DNA of 64,000 nt, from NCBI GenBank assembly GCA_913778145.1, contig CAJYVI010000104.1, positions 43,596 to 107,595 on the forward strand. Reading direction: 5' to 3'. This DNA is from an uncultured Pseudocitrobacter sp. GTDB lineage: Bacteria; Pseudomonadota; Gammaproteobacteria; Enterobacterales; Enterobacteriaceae. Below, piece after piece: positions 33,506 to 42,701 of the stretch. The notes beneath the pieces were generated by a model. That model saw only the letters and a program-made list of their open reading frames with translations. It ran no database searches and was not told the DNA's origin. Numbering within the stretch: position 1 is the first letter of the stretch; each line of letters starts with the position of its first letter. Position numbers and translations under genes: made by a program.

Positions 33506-35178
33506 AAAACTGGGATGTGATCGTTATTGGCAGCGGCGCGGCGGGCTTTGCTACCGCGGTCACGGCCTGCTGCAAAGGCTTGTCGGTGCTGATGCTGGAG
33601 AAAGCGCCGCACTTTGGCGGCACGTCGGCGATTTCCGGCGGCGCGGTGTGGATCAACGATACCGATCAGGCTCGCCAGGCGGGTAAAAGCGGTTCACCAG
33701 ACGCCATCAAAACCTATCTGCGCACCATTATTGGCGATGCGAATTACCGCCCGGCACTGGTGGATGCATTTGTGGATTCCGGGCGCGAAGCGCTGGCCTT
33801 CCTTGAGCAGGAAGGCGCGGTGAAATACAGCCTGCGCCCGCTCTCACCCGATTATTACCCGGATGAAGCCGGGGCGGTCGATGCGGGCCGTGCGCTGGAA
33901 GTGGTGGAATTTGATGGTCGTGAGCTGGGTGAACACTTTAGCACCCTGCGATCTCCGCCGCCGGGTATGCTGCTGTTTGGCGGCATGATGGTCAATCGTG
34001 TCGATATTCAGCACTTCCTGGATATGCGCCGTTCGTGGACATCATTTCGCCACTGTTCGCGCCTGCTGCTGCGCTACGGCCGCGATCGTCTTCGTCACCC
34101 GCGCGGCACGCGTCTGGCGATGGGCAACGCGTTGATTGCGCGGATGGCGACGCTGGCGCTGCGCAAAGGGCTGGACCTGGCGCTGAACGTCAACGTGACC
34201 GCGTTAATCGAAGAGCAGGGCCGCGTTACGGGCGTCACCATCAAACGTGAGGGCAAAGAAGAACAGCTGCACGCACGCTGCGGCGTGGTGCTGGCGGCTG
34301 GCGGCTTTGCTGCCGGGCAAATTGCCGCACGGTTCCGTCCGGCAACGCAGCAACATTTCACCATGTCGCCTGCCACCAACGACGGCGCTGCATTTCAGCT
34401 GGCGGGACGCGTCGGCGCGCAAGAAGGTGCCGATCTTCCCTCTAACTTTTTCTGGGCCCCGGTGTCGGTTTTACGTCACCCGGACGGCACAGAAGAGCGC
34501 TTCCCGCATCTGGTGACCGACCGCGCCAAACCGGGCGTAATTGCCGTCAATCAGCGCGGCGTACGCTTTGTAAATGAGTCGAACTCTTACCACCACTTCG
34601 CCAGCGCGATGCAGCAGCAGCCGGAAAACGCGCCCTGCTATCTGATTTGTGATGCCCTGGCGATGAAAAATTACGGTCTCGGCCTCGCGCGTCCGGCTCC
34701 GGTTAATAACGATGCGCTGATTAAAGCGGGATATTTGTATAAAGCCGATACCCTCGCCGCGCTCGCGCAGCAGCTCAACCTCGACCCGCGCACGCTGGAA
34801 GAGACCGTCGCACGCTATAACCGCGATGCCGCTAACGGTAGCGACAGCGAATTCCGCAAAGGCGGGAACAGTTACAACCGGGCGATGGGCGACCCGGCGC
34901 ATCAGCCAAACGCCTGCAACGCACCGCTCAGTCAGGGGCCGTTCTACGCCATCATCCTTTATACCGGCGATTTAGGCACCTCGCGCGGGCTGGTCACTAC
35001 CGCCGACGCGCAGGTGATGAATCAGCAAAACGAGGCCATTCCTGGCCTGTATGCGGTCGGTAATGACATGGATTCCATGATGGCGGGCACCTATCCCGGC
35101 CCCGGCATTACGCTCGGCCCGGCGCTCACCTTCGGCTATCTCGCCGCGAAACATATGGTTCAACAACAATCCCTTTAA
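33502..35178 (+). CDS. FAD-dependent dehydrogenase, FAD_binding_2 family (first copy)
   Basis: 558-residue flavoprotein of the fumarate reductase/3-ketosteroid-delta1-dehydrogenase family. The dinucleotide motif is GSGAAG (10-15), followed by FGGTSAISGGAVW. The C-terminal FAD contact YPGPGITLGPALTFGY is typical of delta1-dehydrogenases. No haem-binding CxxCH and no signal peptide are seen, so it is soluble and cytoplasmic. Enzymes of this family introduce or remove a C=C bond next to a carbonyl, which would suit ring desaturation of a cyclic ketone made by the AroE-like enzyme. That link is inference. Confidence 0.8.
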   Translation: MKNWDVIVIGSGAAGFATAVTACCKGLSVLMLEKAPHFGGTSAISGGAVWINDTDQARQAGKSGSPDAIKTYLRTIIGDANYRPALVDAFVDSGREALAFLEQEGAVKYSLRPLSPDYYPDEAGAVDAGRALEVVEFDGRELGEHFSTLRSPPPGMLLFGGMMVNRVDIQHFLDMRRSWTSFRHCSRLLLRYGRDRLRHPRGTRLAMGNALIARMATLALRKGLDLALNVNVTALIEEQGRVTGVTIKREGKEEQLHARCGVVLAAGGFAAGQIAARFRPATQQHFTMSPATNDGAAFQLAGRVGAQEGADLPSNFFWAPVSVLRHPDGTEERFPHLVTDRAKPGVIAVNQRGVRFVNESNSYHHFASAMQQQPENAPCYLICDALAMKNYGLGLARPAPVNNDALIKAGYLYKADTLAALAQQLNLDPRTLEETVARYNRDAANGSDSEFRKGGNSYNRAMGDPAHQPNACNAPLSQGPFYAIILYTGDLGTSRGLVTTADAQVMNQQNEAIPGLYAVGNDMDSMMAGTYPGPGITLGPALTFGYLAAKHMVQQQSL

Positions 35179-35191
35179 CCAGGAGAACGAC

Positions 35192-35512
35192 ATGATCTAC
35201 GAAAAACGCACCTACACCATCAATCCTCTGAAAATGGCCGACTGGCTGGCGCTGTATAAGAGCGACGCTTATGCGGTGCAAACCGAGCACCTCGGCAAAC
35301 TGATTGGCTTTTTCTTTACTGAAATTGGCGTGGTGAATCAGGTGGTGCATATCTGGGCGTATGAAAGCCTGGATGACCGTCTGGTTCGCCGTGGCCGCAT
35401 GGCCCAGGACGAACGCTGGCTGACCTTCTCGCGTAAAAACCGTGAGCTGGGGGCGGTTGAGCGTCTGGAATCGGTGCTGATGCGCCCGACCGATTTCTCC
35501 CCGCTGCAATAA
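35192..35512 (+). CDS. NIPSNAP-family protein
   Basis: 106-residue ferredoxin-like alpha+beta barrel protein of the NIPSNAP family (start MIYEKRTYTINPLKM; HIWAYESLDDR; RLESVLMRP). Small NIPSNAP proteins sit in catabolic operons, but their activity is largely unknown. It lies 13 bases after one FAD dehydrogenase and 10 before the other, both with good ribosome-binding sites, suggesting a role with the pair. Confidence 0.8.
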   Translation: MIYEKRTYTINPLKMADWLALYKSDAYAVQTEHLGKLIGFFFTEIGVVNQVVHIWAYESLDDRLVRRGRMAQDERWLTFSRKNRELGAVERLESVLMRPTDFSPLQ

Positions 35513-35522
35513 GGAGCCCAGG

Positions 35523-37223
35523 ATGAGCAGGCAGGTAAAGGTCGATGTTCTGGTGGTCGGTTCCGGTGCTGCGGGTTTATCCGCCGCCGTGACCGCCGCG
35601 CTGCACGGCGCACGCGTGCTGGTCGCGGAAAAAGAGCCGGTGATTGGCGGAACCAGCGCCTGGTCCGGCGGCTGGCTGTGGATCCCACGCAATCCGCTGG
35701 CGCGTGAAGAGGGCATTAACGAAGAGGAATCCGCCCCGCTTACCTACCTGAATGCGGAGATGGACGGCCGCCCTGCTGATGCGCGCCTGCAAACGTTTCT
35801 GCGCTACGGCCCGGAGATGGTCGATTTCTTTCGCTCACGTACCGCGGTGCAATTTCTCTCCGGCAGCAAAATGCCGGATTTCCACAACTCCCCCGGTTTT
35901 GCCACCGGCGGGCGCTCGGTCACCGCGCAGCCTTACGACGGGCGCGGGCTGGGCGACTGGCTGTACCGTCTACGCGCCCCCCTGGAGACCATCAGCCTGG
36001 CAGGCATGGGGATCGCGGGCGGTGCGGATATGGCACATTTTTTCAACGCCACCCGTTCACCACGATCGGCATTCTACGCCACCCGTCGCCTGCTGCGCCA
36101 CAACTGGCAGCGTCTGCGCTACGGGCGTGGGCAGCACCTGGTGAACGGCAATGCGCTGGTCGCGCGTCTGCTACGTTCGGCGCTGGATGCCGACGTTCAG
36201 TTCCAGTTAAACGCCCCGGTAGCCCGATTGCTGAAGCAGGACGGGCAAATTATCGGCGCGGTGCTCGATAGCGATGAAGGCGAGATAACCGTCAGCGCTG
36301 GCGCGGTGGTACTGGCCTGCGGTGGCTTTCCGCACGATAAAGCACGGCTGGCGCAGGAAGTGCCGCACGCGCGTCAGGGCTACGGCCACTTTTCCGCCGC
36401 GCCGCCGGGGAATCAGGGCGATGGCATTCGGCTTGGCGAAGCGGTTGGCGGCCATTTTGAGCACAATCTCAAGCACCCCATGGCCTGGGCGCCGGTATCA
36501 CGCGTCACGATGGCAAGCGGGTTACAGCTCGCGTTCCCGCATCTGGTCGAGCGTGCCAAGCCGGGGTTTATCGCCGTATTACCCAACGGGAAACGCTTCA
36601 CCAACGAAGCCGATTCCTATCACGATTTTATCGCAGCACTGATTGCCGCCACACCGGAAGGTGAAAAACCGCAGGCATGGCTGCTGGCAGACCAGCGCAC
36701 GCTGAGCCGTTACGGATTAGGCCACGCGCGGCCCACGCCGTTTCACGTTAAGGCGTGGCTGCGCAACGGCTATTTGCAGTCCGGCGAGACGCTGGAAATG
36801 CTGGCGAAAAACTGCGGGATTGAAGCAACCACGCTGGTTGAAACCGTCGCGCGCTTCAACGGTTTTGCCGAACGCGGTGTGGATGAAGAGTTTCAGCGCG
36901 GCGCATCCGCCTACAACTGCGCCCAGGGCGATGCCACGCATCAACCCAGCCCGACGCTGGGCGCGATAAAACAGGGGCCCTATTACGCCGTGCGCATTCT
37001 GCCCGGTTCGCTGGGTTCATTCAGCGGCCTGCTGACCGATGAACATGCGCAGGTGCTGAACGATCAACATCAGCCCATCCCCGGCCTGTACGCCGTGGGG
37101 AACGATATGTCGAGCGTCATGCAGGGGTTCTACCCCAGCGGCGGCATAACGCTTGGCCCGGCCATGACCTTCGGGTATCTGGTGGGAAAAAATCTTGCCG
37201 CAAACATAACAAAAACAGCGTAA
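35523..37223 (+). CDS. FAD-dependent dehydrogenase, FAD_binding_2 family (second copy)
   Basis: 566 residues, clearly paralogous to the gene 340 bases upstream. It has GSGAAG at the N-terminus, IGGTSAWSGGWLWIP, and a C-terminal FAD segment YPSGGITLGPAMTFGY. Its substrate-side segments differ from the first copy, so the two probably act on successive intermediates or form a heteromer. It is preceded by AAGGAG. The 15-base direct repeat at 37202 and 37249 spans its stop codon. Confidence 0.8.
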   Translation: MSRQVKVDVLVVGSGAAGLSAAVTAALHGARVLVAEKEPVIGGTSAWSGGWLWIPRNPLAREEGINEEESAPLTYLNAEMDGRPADARLQTFLRYGPEMVDFFRSRTAVQFLSGSKMPDFHNSPGFATGGRSVTAQPYDGRGLGDWLYRLRAPLETISLAGMGIAGGADMAHFFNATRSPRSAFYATRRLLRHNWQRLRYGRGQHLVNGNALVARLLRSALDADVQFQLNAPVARLLKQDGQIIGAVLDSDEGEITVSAGAVVLACGGFPHDKARLAQEVPHARQGYGHFSAAPPGNQGDGIRLGEAVGGHFEHNLKHPMAWAPVSRVTMASGLQLAFPHLVERAKPGFIAVLPNGKRFTNEADSYHDFIAALIAATPEGEKPQAWLLADQRTLSRYGLGHARPTPFHVKAWLRNGYLQSGETLEMLAKNCGIEATTLVETVARFNGFAERGVDEEFQRGASAYNCAQGDATHQPSPTLGAIKQGPYYAVRILPGSLGSFSGLLTDEHAQVLNDQHQPIPGLYAVGNDMSSVMQGFYPSGGITLGPAMTFGYLVGKNLAANITKTA

Positions 37224-37263
37224 TACATCGCTTTGCCACGGAAGGCTAAAACATAACAAAAAC
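37202..37263. repeat. 15-base direct repeat around the stop of the second FAD gene
   Basis: AAACATAACAAAAAC occurs at 37202-37216 and again at 37249-37263. The unit between looks like a small slippage duplication or a former deletion hotspot. Confidence 0.7.
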
Positions 37264-37290
37264 CTTACCTGCAACTGTACTGGAGTCCCT

Positions 37291-38094
37291 ATGAACACGC
37301 GTTCCTTGTCTCTTGCTGCACTGACGATGCTCGACGTTCCGCCACCGGAACAGGTGCGCATCGCCGCCGAAACGGGCTTTACGCACGTTGGCCTGCGCCT
37401 GCTCCCCGCCACGCCGACAGACCCTGACTACGATATGCTTGGCGACACCGAAACCGTTCGCGAAACCCTCGCCGCCCTGCGGGAAACGGGCGTTCGCGTG
37501 TCGGACGTAGAGATTGTCCGTTTAACGCCAGATTTCAATCTTGACGCCCTGCGTCCCTTCCTGGAAACCTCCGCGCGTCTGGAAGCCCGTCAGGTGTTGG
37601 TCGCCGGGAATGATGACAACGTCACACGCTGCGCGGAGAATCTGGCGCGGCTGGCCCAGGCCGGGAAAACCTACGGCCTGACCATGAACCTCGAACCGAT
37701 GCCGTGGACGGCGCTGAAAACCGTGCGTGACGCGCAGACGTTGATTACCGCCAGCGGGCAGAACAACGTCGGCATTCTGGTCGACGCGATTCACTTCTGG
37801 CGTGCGGGGGAATCGTTGACCACGCTGGCTGACATTCCGGCTGCGCAACTGAACTATATGCAACTGTGCGATGCCCCTGCAAAAATCCCTGACACCATCG
37901 ATGAGCTGATTTACCAGGCGCGCAGCGCACGAAAAGTGCCGGGCGAAGGCGGCCTCGATTTACGCGGTTTGCTGGCGGCGTTGCCTGCCACGCTCCCCGT
38001 CTCTCTCGAAGTCCCGCTGGCGGGCGCACAAGGTGCCCTTCCCGCTCAACAACGCGCACAGCTGCTGTTTAACGCCGCGCAATCCTTCCTGTGA
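37291..38094 (+). CDS. Xylose isomerase-like TIM-barrel protein (sugar phosphate isomerase/epimerase family)
   Basis: 267-residue AP endonuclease-2/xylose-isomerase-like TIM barrel. Likely metal ligands are Glu135 (NLEPMPW), Asp165 (VDAIHFWR), His168 or Gln191, and Glu240 (SLEVPL). This superfamily includes inosose isomerases and dehydratases and the 3-dehydroshikimate dehydratases that form protocatechuate. The AroE-like gene and aromatic-acid carrier in the operon make a dehydratase or isomerase of a cyclic hydroxy-ketone the best guess; a sugar epimerase cannot be excluded. Confidence 0.78.
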   Translation: MNTRSLSLAALTMLDVPPPEQVRIAAETGFTHVGLRLLPATPTDPDYDMLGDTETVRETLAALRETGVRVSDVEIVRLTPDFNLDALRPFLETSARLEARQVLVAGNDDNVTRCAENLARLAQAGKTYGLTMNLEPMPWTALKTVRDAQTLITASGQNNVGILVDAIHFWRAGESLTTLADIPAAQLNYMQLCDAPAKIPDTIDELIYQARSARKVPGEGGLDLRGLLAALPATLPVSLEVPLAGAQGALPAQQRAQLLFNAAQSFL

Positions 38095-38116
38095 ATCACT
38101 CACCCGAGGACTCGTT

Positions 38117-39481
38117 ATGGCTCAGACTCAACGCCTGGACGTCAGAGAGTTAATTAACACCCAGCCGCTCAGCCGCTATCAGAAGCTGGTGATTTTTTTA
38201 GGGTTTGCCGTAATTGCGCTGGACGGTTTTGATATCGCCATCATGGGGTTTATCGCCCCAGTGCTGAAACAGGAATGGGGCGTCAGCAACCATGAACTGG
38301 GCTTTGTGATCAGCACCGCGCTGATTGGCCTGGCGCTGGGGGCGATGTTCTCCGGCCCGCTCGCCGACTGGCTGGGGCGCAAGAAGATAATCATTAACAG
38401 CGTCTTCTTCTTCGGTTTCTGGACCGTCGCCACCGCGTTTTCGCACAACATCGAACAGATGATTTTCTTCCGCTTTATGACCGGGTTGGGCCTCGGTGCC
38501 GCAATGCCCAATATCAGTACGCTGGTCTCGGAGTATGCGCCGGAACGGAAGCGCTCGTTCATCATTACGGTAATTTTCTGCGGTTTCACCTTCGGGGCGG
38601 CAATTGGCGGCTTTACCGCGTCATGGCTGATCCCAATGTATGGCTGGCATTCACTGATGGCGCTGGGCGGCATTTTACCGCTGCTGTTTGTGCCCATTTT
38701 GCTGTGGAAACTGCCGGAGTCCGTGCGTTTTCTGGTGATTAAGCAAGCCCCCGCCGGGCAGATTTGCGCGATCCTAAAGCGGCTCTATCCGGGAAAAATT
38801 GCCGATAACGTGAGTTTCGTTCTGCCCACGCTGCCGGTAAGCGGCAACGCGATGCGCATCGTGCTCTCACCGCAATACCGTTTCGGCACGCTAATGCTGT
38901 GGCTCGTCTACTTTATGGGGCTGTTTCTGGTTTACATTCTCGGCAGCTGGCTGCCTACCCTGGTGAAAGAGATTGGTCTCACCGTTAGCCAGGCGGCAAT
39001 CATGACCGCCATTTATCAGGCGGGCGGCACGGTGGGCTCGCTGTTCGCCGGGTGGTTGATGGACCGCATTAACCCGCATCGGGCGCTGGGAGTCATTTTT
39101 GCCGTTGGCGGGCTGGTGACGATGGCGATTGGTTTTGCGGCCGCCAGCTTCACGTTACTGTGCCTGCTGGCGCTGATTAGCGGCGCCTGTCTGAACGGCG
39201 CGAATACCGGCATGAACGCGCTCTCTGCGCGCTTTTATCCCACCCAGGCGCGCGCCACCGGTTCAAGCTGGATGCACGGCGTCGGGCGTATCGGGGCGAT
39301 CCTCAGTGCCTTTGCCGGGGCTGAAATGCTGGCGATGGATCTCAAATTTGAAACCGTCTTCCTGCTGCTTGGCATTCCGGCGCTGCTCACCGTGCTGGGC
39401 GTCGCGGCAAAAGGCTGGTTTGCCTCGGGCCAACCCGACAATGTTCCTCCCGTTACCTCTTCGCTCAGGAGCCCATCATGA
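38117..39481 (+). CDS. MFS transporter, aromatic acid:H+ symporter type (PcaK-like)
   Basis: 454 residues with about 12 membrane helices. The first helix carries LDGFDIAIMGFIAPVL, the DGFD hallmark of the AAHS family (PcaK, MhpT, BenK), and the first cytoplasmic loop has PLADWLGRKK. Such carriers import aromatic or hydroaromatic acids with protons. The ATG at 38117 follows GAGGA; the frame is open 28 codons upstream into the previous gene. Its stop overlaps the next start by 4 bases. Confidence 0.85.
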   Translation: MAQTQRLDVRELINTQPLSRYQKLVIFLGFAVIALDGFDIAIMGFIAPVLKQEWGVSNHELGFVISTALIGLALGAMFSGPLADWLGRKKIIINSVFFFGFWTVATAFSHNIEQMIFFRFMTGLGLGAAMPNISTLVSEYAPERKRSFIITVIFCGFTFGAAIGGFTASWLIPMYGWHSLMALGGILPLLFVPILLWKLPESVRFLVIKQAPAGQICAILKRLYPGKIADNVSFVLPTLPVSGNAMRIVLSPQYRFGTLMLWLVYFMGLFLVYILGSWLPTLVKEIGLTVSQAAIMTAIYQAGGTVGSLFAGWLMDRINPHRALGVIFAVGGLVTMAIGFAAASFTLLCLLALISGACLNGANTGMNALSARFYPTQARATGSSWMHGVGRIGAILSAFAGAEMLAMDLKFETVFLLLGIPALLTVLGVAAKGWFASGQPDNVPPVTSSLRSPS

Positions 39482-40485
39482 ATCTGACAAGACTCGCCGT
39501 GATCGGCGCGGGCGCCATCGGGCGCAAACATATCGAGGTTATTCAGCATGCGTCAGATGCCAGGCTGGTGGCGCTTGCCGATCCCTCCGAACAGGCGCGG
39601 GAACTGGCGACTGAACTCGGCGTCGCGTGGTTTGCTGACGTCGAGGAAATGCTGGATGAAATCGAGCCAGACGGGGTGATCAACGCCACGCCAAACACGC
39701 TGCACGTGCCCTGCGCGCTGGCCTGCGTAACACGCGGTATTCCGGTGCTGGTGGAAAAACCGGTAGCGGAATCTCCTGAGCGTGCGCGTGAGCTGGTGGA
39801 CGCAGCGCTTGCGCACAATGTGCCGGTATTAGTTGGCCATCATCGCCGTCATAACGCCCTGACGGCGGCGGCGAAAACGCTTATCGACAGCGGCAAACTC
39901 GGCAATATCGTCGCTGTTTCCGCCCACTGGCTACTGCAAAAACCGGACGACTATTTTGACGTAAGCTGGCGACGCGAGCCCGGCGCGGGGCCGCTATTGG
40001 TTAACCTGGTGCACGATATCGATCTTATGCGCTATCTGCTGGGCGAAATTGAAGAAGTCCAGGCGATGGCCTCCAGCGAAACGCGCGGCTTTGCCAACGA
40101 GGACAGCGCGGTGGTGAATTTGCGTTTCGCACGCGGCACGCTGGGCAGCGCGGTGTTGAGCGATTGCAGCGTTAGCCCGTGGAGTTGGGAGATGAACTCG
40201 GCGGAGAACCCGATTTACGCGCACACGGCGGAAAACTGCTACCTGATTTCCGGCACGCTGGGCGCGCTGGCGATACCGCAGATGCGCTGGTGGCGCTACG
40301 GCGAGAAAAGCGGCTGGCACGAGCCGCTTATCAGTGAGACGTTGCACATAGACGCCATCGACCCGTTTATCCTGCAACTGAACCACTTTATTGCCGTTAT
40401 TCGCGGCGAGGCCACGCCGATTATCGACGCCGCCGATGCGCTACGATCGCTCGAGGTTATCGGCGAGATCCGCCAGGCAATTTGA
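39478..40485 (+). CDS. Gfo/Idh/MocA-family NAD(P)-dependent oxidoreductase
   Basis: 335 residues with an N-terminal Rossmann fold (VIGAGAIGRKH, 8-18), the EKP motif (LVEKPVAES) carrying the family lysine, and a C-terminal alpha/beta domain with the NLVHDIDLMRYL His. Members oxidise sugar or cyclitol hydroxyls, including inositols. It is the last operon gene, followed by a terminator. In context it probably handles a cyclic polyol intermediate or side product. Confidence 0.82.
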   Translation: MNLTRLAVIGAGAIGRKHIEVIQHASDARLVALADPSEQARELATELGVAWFADVEEMLDEIEPDGVINATPNTLHVPCALACVTRGIPVLVEKPVAESPERARELVDAALAHNVPVLVGHHRRHNALTAAAKTLIDSGKLGNIVAVSAHWLLQKPDDYFDVSWRREPGAGPLLVNLVHDIDLMRYLLGEIEEVQAMASSETRGFANEDSAVVNLRFARGTLGSAVLSDCSVSPWSWEMNSAENPIYAHTAENCYLISGTLGALAIPQMRWWRYGEKSGWHEPLISETLHIDAIDPFILQLNHFIAVIRGEATPIIDAADALRSLEVIGEIRQAI

Positions 40486-40497
40486 CCTTCAGGCCAG

Positions 40498-40520
40498 GGC
40501 CCCGCACAGGGGCCTTTTCT
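40498..40520 (+). terminator. Intrinsic terminator of the hydroaromatic operon
   Basis: GGCCCC/GGGGCC stem with a 5-nt loop and TTTT, 12 bases after the last operon gene and before yajR. Confidence 0.85.
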
Positions 40521-40624
40521 ATACAGCACAAAAAATTCACGAATGTAATATTTGCTCATTAACACTCTGTTTACCCTGCCTGCGCTCCGCACTACACTAT
40601 GGGGCGATTAATAATGAGGTGGGA

Positions 40625-41986
40625 ATGAACGATTACAAAATGACGCCGGGTGAATTGCGCGCCACCTGGGGTTTAGGGACCGTATTTTCGTTGCGCATGC
40701 TCGGCATGTTTATGGTCCTGCCGGTTCTGACCACTTACGGCATGGCCCTGCAAGGTGCAAGCGAAGCGTTGATTGGCCTGGCGATTGGTATTTACGGGCT
40801 GGCGCAGGCCGTCTTCCAGATCCCCTTTGGTTTACTCTCCGACCGTATTGGCCGCAAGCCGCTGATTGTTGGCGGGCTGATGATTTTTGTCGCCGGTAGT
40901 GTGATTGCCGCGCTCTCAGACTCCATTTGGGGCATTATTCTTGGGCGCGCCTTGCAAGGTTCCGGGGCGATCGCCGCCGCCGTGATGGCGCTGCTTTCCG
41001 ACCTTACCCGCGAGCAAAACCGCACCAAAGCGATGGCCTTTATCGGCGTCAGTTTTGGCGTCACCTTTGCAATCGCCATGGTGTTAGGGCCGATTATTAC
41101 CCATAAGCTGGGCCTGCACGCGCTGTTCTGGATGATTGCCATCCTCGCGACGCTTGGCATTTTGCTGACGCTTTGGGTGGTGCCAAACAGCCATAACCAT
41201 ACGCTGAACCGCGAATCCGGTATGGTGAAAGGCTGCTTTAGCAAAGTGCTGATGGAGCCAAAACTGCTGCGCCTGAACTTCGGCATTATGTGTTTGCATA
41301 TTCTGCTGATGTCGACCTTTGTTGCCCTGCCTGGACAGCTGGAAGCGGCGGGTTTCCCGGCCCCCGAGCACTGGAAAATCTATCTGGTCACCATGGTGGT
41401 GTCGTTTATTGCCGTGGTGCCGTTTATCATTTATGCCGAAGTAAAGCGCAAAATGAAGCGCGTGTTTTTGCTGTGTATCGCCCTGCTGCTGATTGCCGAG
41501 ATTGTACTGTGGGGTTCCGGCAGCTACTTTTGGGAGCTGGTGGCGGGCGTGCAGATTTTCTTCCTCGCCTTTAACCTGATGGAAGCGCTTTTACCGTCAC
41601 TGATCAGTAAAGAGTCTCCTGCGGGCTACAAAGGCACGGCGATGGGAATTTACTCCACCAGCCAGTTCCTCGGCGTAGCCATTGGCGGCTCGCTGGGCGG
41701 CTGGATTGACGGCTTCTTCGATTCGCAAACCGTATTCCTGGCGGGCGCCCTGCTGGCGACGGTCTGGATGCTGGTCGCCATCACCATGAGCGAACCGGCT
41801 TATGTCAGCAGTTTACGCATTGAAATTCCCGATGGCGTTGAGGTCGACGATGCTCTGAAGGCGCGCCTGCTGGCGAAAGAGGGGATTAAAGAGGTGCTGC
41901 TGGTGGGCGATGAGCGTTCGGCTTACGTTAAAATCGACAGCAAAGTGACGAATCGGTTTGAGGTGGAGCAGGCGATTATCGCATGA
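40625..41986 (+). CDS. yajR: MFS transporter YajR
   Basis: 453 residues (E. coli 454). Twelve membrane helices are followed by a C-terminal ferredoxin-like YAM domain (about 390-453, EVLLVGDERSAYVKIDSK). Motif A of drug:H+ antiporters is present as GLLSDRIGRKPLI. The physiological substrate is not firmly known. The ATG at 40625 follows GAGGTGGGA and matches E. coli; the frame runs open far upstream. In E. coli it directly follows cyoE, so 28.2-40.5 kb here is inserted DNA. Confidence 0.95.
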   Translation: MNDYKMTPGELRATWGLGTVFSLRMLGMFMVLPVLTTYGMALQGASEALIGLAIGIYGLAQAVFQIPFGLLSDRIGRKPLIVGGLMIFVAGSVIAALSDSIWGIILGRALQGSGAIAAAVMALLSDLTREQNRTKAMAFIGVSFGVTFAIAMVLGPIITHKLGLHALFWMIAILATLGILLTLWVVPNSHNHTLNRESGMVKGCFSKVLMEPKLLRLNFGIMCLHILLMSTFVALPGQLEAAGFPAPEHWKIYLVTMVVSFIAVVPFIIYAEVKRKMKRVFLLCIALLLIAEIVLWGSGSYFWELVAGVQIFFLAFNLMEALLPSLISKESPAGYKGTAMGIYSTSQFLGVAIGGSLGGWIDGFFDSQTVFLAGALLATVWMLVAITMSEPAYVSSLRIEIPDGVEVDDALKARLLAKEGIKEVLLVGDERSAYVKIDSKVTNRFEVEQAIIA

Positions 41987-41994
41987 GCCTGAAA

Positions 41995-42076
41995 TGCCCG
42001 ATGGCGCTTCGCTTATCGGGCCTACAACAGCACAACGATGCCGTAGGCCGGATAAGGCGAAGCCGCCATCCGGCAA
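41995..42076. repeat. BIME: two REP units between yajR and yajQ
   Basis: REP units at 41995-42026 (TGCCCGATGGCG, TATCGGGCCTACA) and 42039-42076 (GTAGGCCGGATAAGGCG, CCATCCGGCAA) in opposite orientation at the convergent 3' ends of yajR and yajQ. Confidence 0.9.
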
Positions 42077-42082
42077 TACAGA

Positions 42083-42574
42083 TTAATCGCGGAAGTTTTT
42101 GAACTGGAACGGCTGACCTAAATCGCCGCCGCGCACCAGCGCCATTACCGCTTGTAAATCATCACGGGATTTCCCGGTCACGCGAATCTCTTCACCCTGA
42201 ATTTGCGTCTGCACTTTCAGCTTGCTGTCTTTGATGAGCTTCACGATTTTCTTCTGAATCGCGCTCTCAATCCCCTGCTTCAGCTTCGCTTCCACAAACC
42301 AGGTTTTCCCGCTGTGCACAAACTCTTCCGGCACATCAAGAGACGTCCCTTCAATGCCGCGCTTGAGCAGTTTGGCGCGCAGAATATCCAGCAGCTGGTT
42401 GACCTGGAAATCAGACTCACTCAGCACTTTGATGGTTTTATTCGCATCGTTCAGCTCGATTTTCGCTTCTACGCCACGAAAATCGAAACGTGATTCAACT
42501 TCACGCGCTGCGTTATCCACGCCGTTGCGTGCTTCCTGAAGATCAACTTCAGAGACAATATCGAAAGATGGCAT
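42083..42574 (-). CDS. yajQ: Nucleotide-binding protein YajQ
   Basis: 163-residue YajQ, as in E. coli, with two ferredoxin-like domains. YajQ-family proteins bind nucleotides and RNA, and in Xanthomonas and Pseudomonas cyclic di-GMP. The ATG at 42574 follows GAGGGAGAGG and starts [17 protein letters not shown]. It diverges from panE. Confidence 0.95.
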   Translation of the reverse strand: MPSFDIVSEVDLQEARNGVDNAAREVESRFDFRGVEAKIELNDANKTIKVLSESDFQVNQLLDILRAKLLKRGIEGTSLDVPEEFVHSGKTWFVEAKLKQGIESAIQKKIVKLIKDSKLKVQTQIQGEEIRVTGKSRDDLQAVMALVRGGDLGQPFQFKNFRD

Positions 42575-42701
42575 CTTTTCCTCTCCCTCAGTGACTTTTG
42601 CGTTGCATAATACCTGCAACGCGGCATAACTCAACTTGTTATCCCCGAAAGCTTAGCGCCCGAGGCTATAATTTGGGTGTCAACGCCGTTCAGGAGGCAG
42701 T

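Noticed and set aside
28120..40500. Prophage or integrative element carrying the accessory genes
   Set aside because: No integrase, transposase, tRNA-type attachment site or clear flanking repeats; the mode of entry stays open.
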